DNA of 10,910 bases from assembly GCA_910592005.1 (NCBI GenBank), contig CAJVPP010003735.1, forward strand, positions 1 to 10,910, read 5' to 3'. Origin of the DNA: Funneliformis mosseae (lineage: Eukaryota; Glomeromycota; Glomeromycetes; Glomerales; Glomeraceae). Positions 10,173 through 10,910 of the stretch are shown here, piece by piece; within the stretch, counting starts at the first letter, position 1; each line of letters begins with the position of its first letter. A program made the translations under genes and the position numbers. The notes under the pieces were generated by a model, which was given only the letters and a program-made list of their open reading frames with translations, did not search any database and had not been told where the DNA came from.

Positions 10173-10756
10173 TCATTCAAAAGTTTTTTTCCCTCCATTA
10201 TTCTTACCATTAACAGTTTCAACACTTAAGATACTATCCTCGCTATTACCTCCGCTACTATTACTTCCACCAAACCACATTTTTCTTCTTAATTCTAATA
10301 AAAATGTCATTTTTTCTTTTCTTCCTTGAGCTTCTTGTGCACCTTTTCCTTTTTTGTCATTACGTTTACGTCTTTTAGCTATAAATGAACTTGATGAGCT
10401 AGTTATGGATGCGTTCTCTTTTTCATCGGACACAACATCAACCAATTTCTTCTTTCCATTCAACGTTGAAAGTGATGGTGATTTTTGCGATGATAGCGAT
10501 TTTGTTGACGATGGTCCACCTTTCATTGACGATGATGACGAATTTATTGAAGCATTTACAGGTTCAATATTACCACTTGTACCACTCCTATTATTTCTTG
10601 TTCTTTTTGATGAGGATTTCTTTCTAGAAAATTGTGATGTTTTTCTTTCTTTGCTTTGTTGCTGTTGATAATTATTATTATTATTTTCTTTTGGTAAGTT
10701 TATTAATGATGCAAATTGTGCTAAATTTTGTTTTTGTGAATATCCATTTCGTTTAT
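10173..10756 (-). CDS. Last exon of an unrecognised Ser/Lys-rich, probably nuclear protein (5' end missing)
   Basis: A 584-nt open stretch ends at TGA (10175-10173) and begins at a strong acceptor (TTTCTTTTTTTTAG, ending 10757), leaving 193 residues preceded by a split codon. It starts KRNGYSQKQNLAQFASLINL, then has Asn5 (from an ATT microsatellite) and QQQQ. A long Ser/Lys/Arg-rich low-complexity part follows, with basic clusters (RKKSSSKRTR; AKRRKRNDKKGKG) that look like nuclear localisation signals. A more ordered patch, KEKMTFLLELRRKMWFGG, precedes an Asn/Gly/Ser tail. No domain was recognised. An internal ATG at 10526 starts a shorter frame but has no reason to be preferred, since the frame stays open for 230 nt upstream. 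The first exon(s) lie beyond the window or beyond the A24 end. Coding is inferred from the long frame, splice site and composition in an AT-rich background. Confidence 0.65.
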
Positions 10757-10910
10757 CTAAAAAAAAGAAAGAAAAAAAAAAATTTAAAAAAAAAACAATT
10801 AAAATAAAGTTTTTAACAAAGCTTTTTTATTGATAAAAATTTTTTTTTTTTTTTTTTTTTTGTTAGGTTGTTATACAAAAAAAACCAAAAAAAAAAAAAA
10901 AAAAAAAAAA
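10757..10910 (-). other. Intron part of the edge gene, homopolymer-rich, ending in A24
   Basis: Beyond the acceptor at 10757 the sequence is almost only A and T, with T22 at 10840-10861 and A24 at 10887-10910, which is the last base of the window. It contains no exon that I can see. A final homopolymer like this suggests a contig end, where assembly often breaks. Confidence 0.45.

Noticed and set aside
10135..10668. Several plus-strand frames (10135-10329, 10354-10668, 10409-10627)
   Set aside because: Shadows of the minus-strand edge gene. Their Asp/Phe-rich content is the complement of its Ser/Lys codons.

Overview
The window looks like nuclear DNA of an early-diverging, very AT-rich fungus. 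A Glomeromycotina (Rhizophagus-like arbuscular mycorrhizal) genome fits best. The reasons are conserved eukaryotic genes split by many short GT-AG introns (65-177 nt), strong A/T bias, abundant homopolymer runs, dispersed CTCGACTC-type repeats, and the decayed remains of a LINE-type retrotransposon. The organism call is an inference from style and protein similarity remembered by family, not from a database search.

Layout. Positions 1-4250 are repeat-derived and hold no intact gene. They comprise a short CTCGACTC repeat; the minus-strand relic of a non-LTR retrotransposon whose apurinic-endonuclease-like (EEP) domain can still be read in pieces; a second AT-rich block with opposite G/C skew and relic reading frames; a GTAGAG hexamer array; and a degenerate tandem repeat. 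From about 4500 the sequence becomes gene-dense. Four spliced genes can be read. SDHC (mitochondrial complex II membrane anchor, minus, five exons, 181 aa) is followed by a possible tiny LYR-like gene just upstream of it (minus, weak). HAT2/RBBP4/MSI1 is a seven-blade histone-binding WD40 protein (minus, nine exons, 435 aa). A secreted glutaminyl-peptide cyclotransferase (plus, three exons, 384 aa) is divergent from HAT2 across a 206-bp shared promoter. At the right edge lies the last exon of an unrecognised Ser/Lys-rich, probably nuclear protein (minus), convergent with the cyclotransferase. All exon joins for the three named genes were checked by hand for phase and for conserved protein continuity.

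The genes do not form a pathway. Complex II respiration, chromatin assembly and secreted-protein N-terminal modification are unrelated jobs. The most interesting structure is regulatory or architectural: perfect T(n)A(n) palindromes placed exactly at the SDHC start codon and at the last HAT2 splice acceptor, three stop-free introns of length 3n, the narrow divergent promoter with a C-run and T19, and a sharp strand-skew switch near 2760. I found no clear previously undescribed system. The candidates worth checking are listed as findings.
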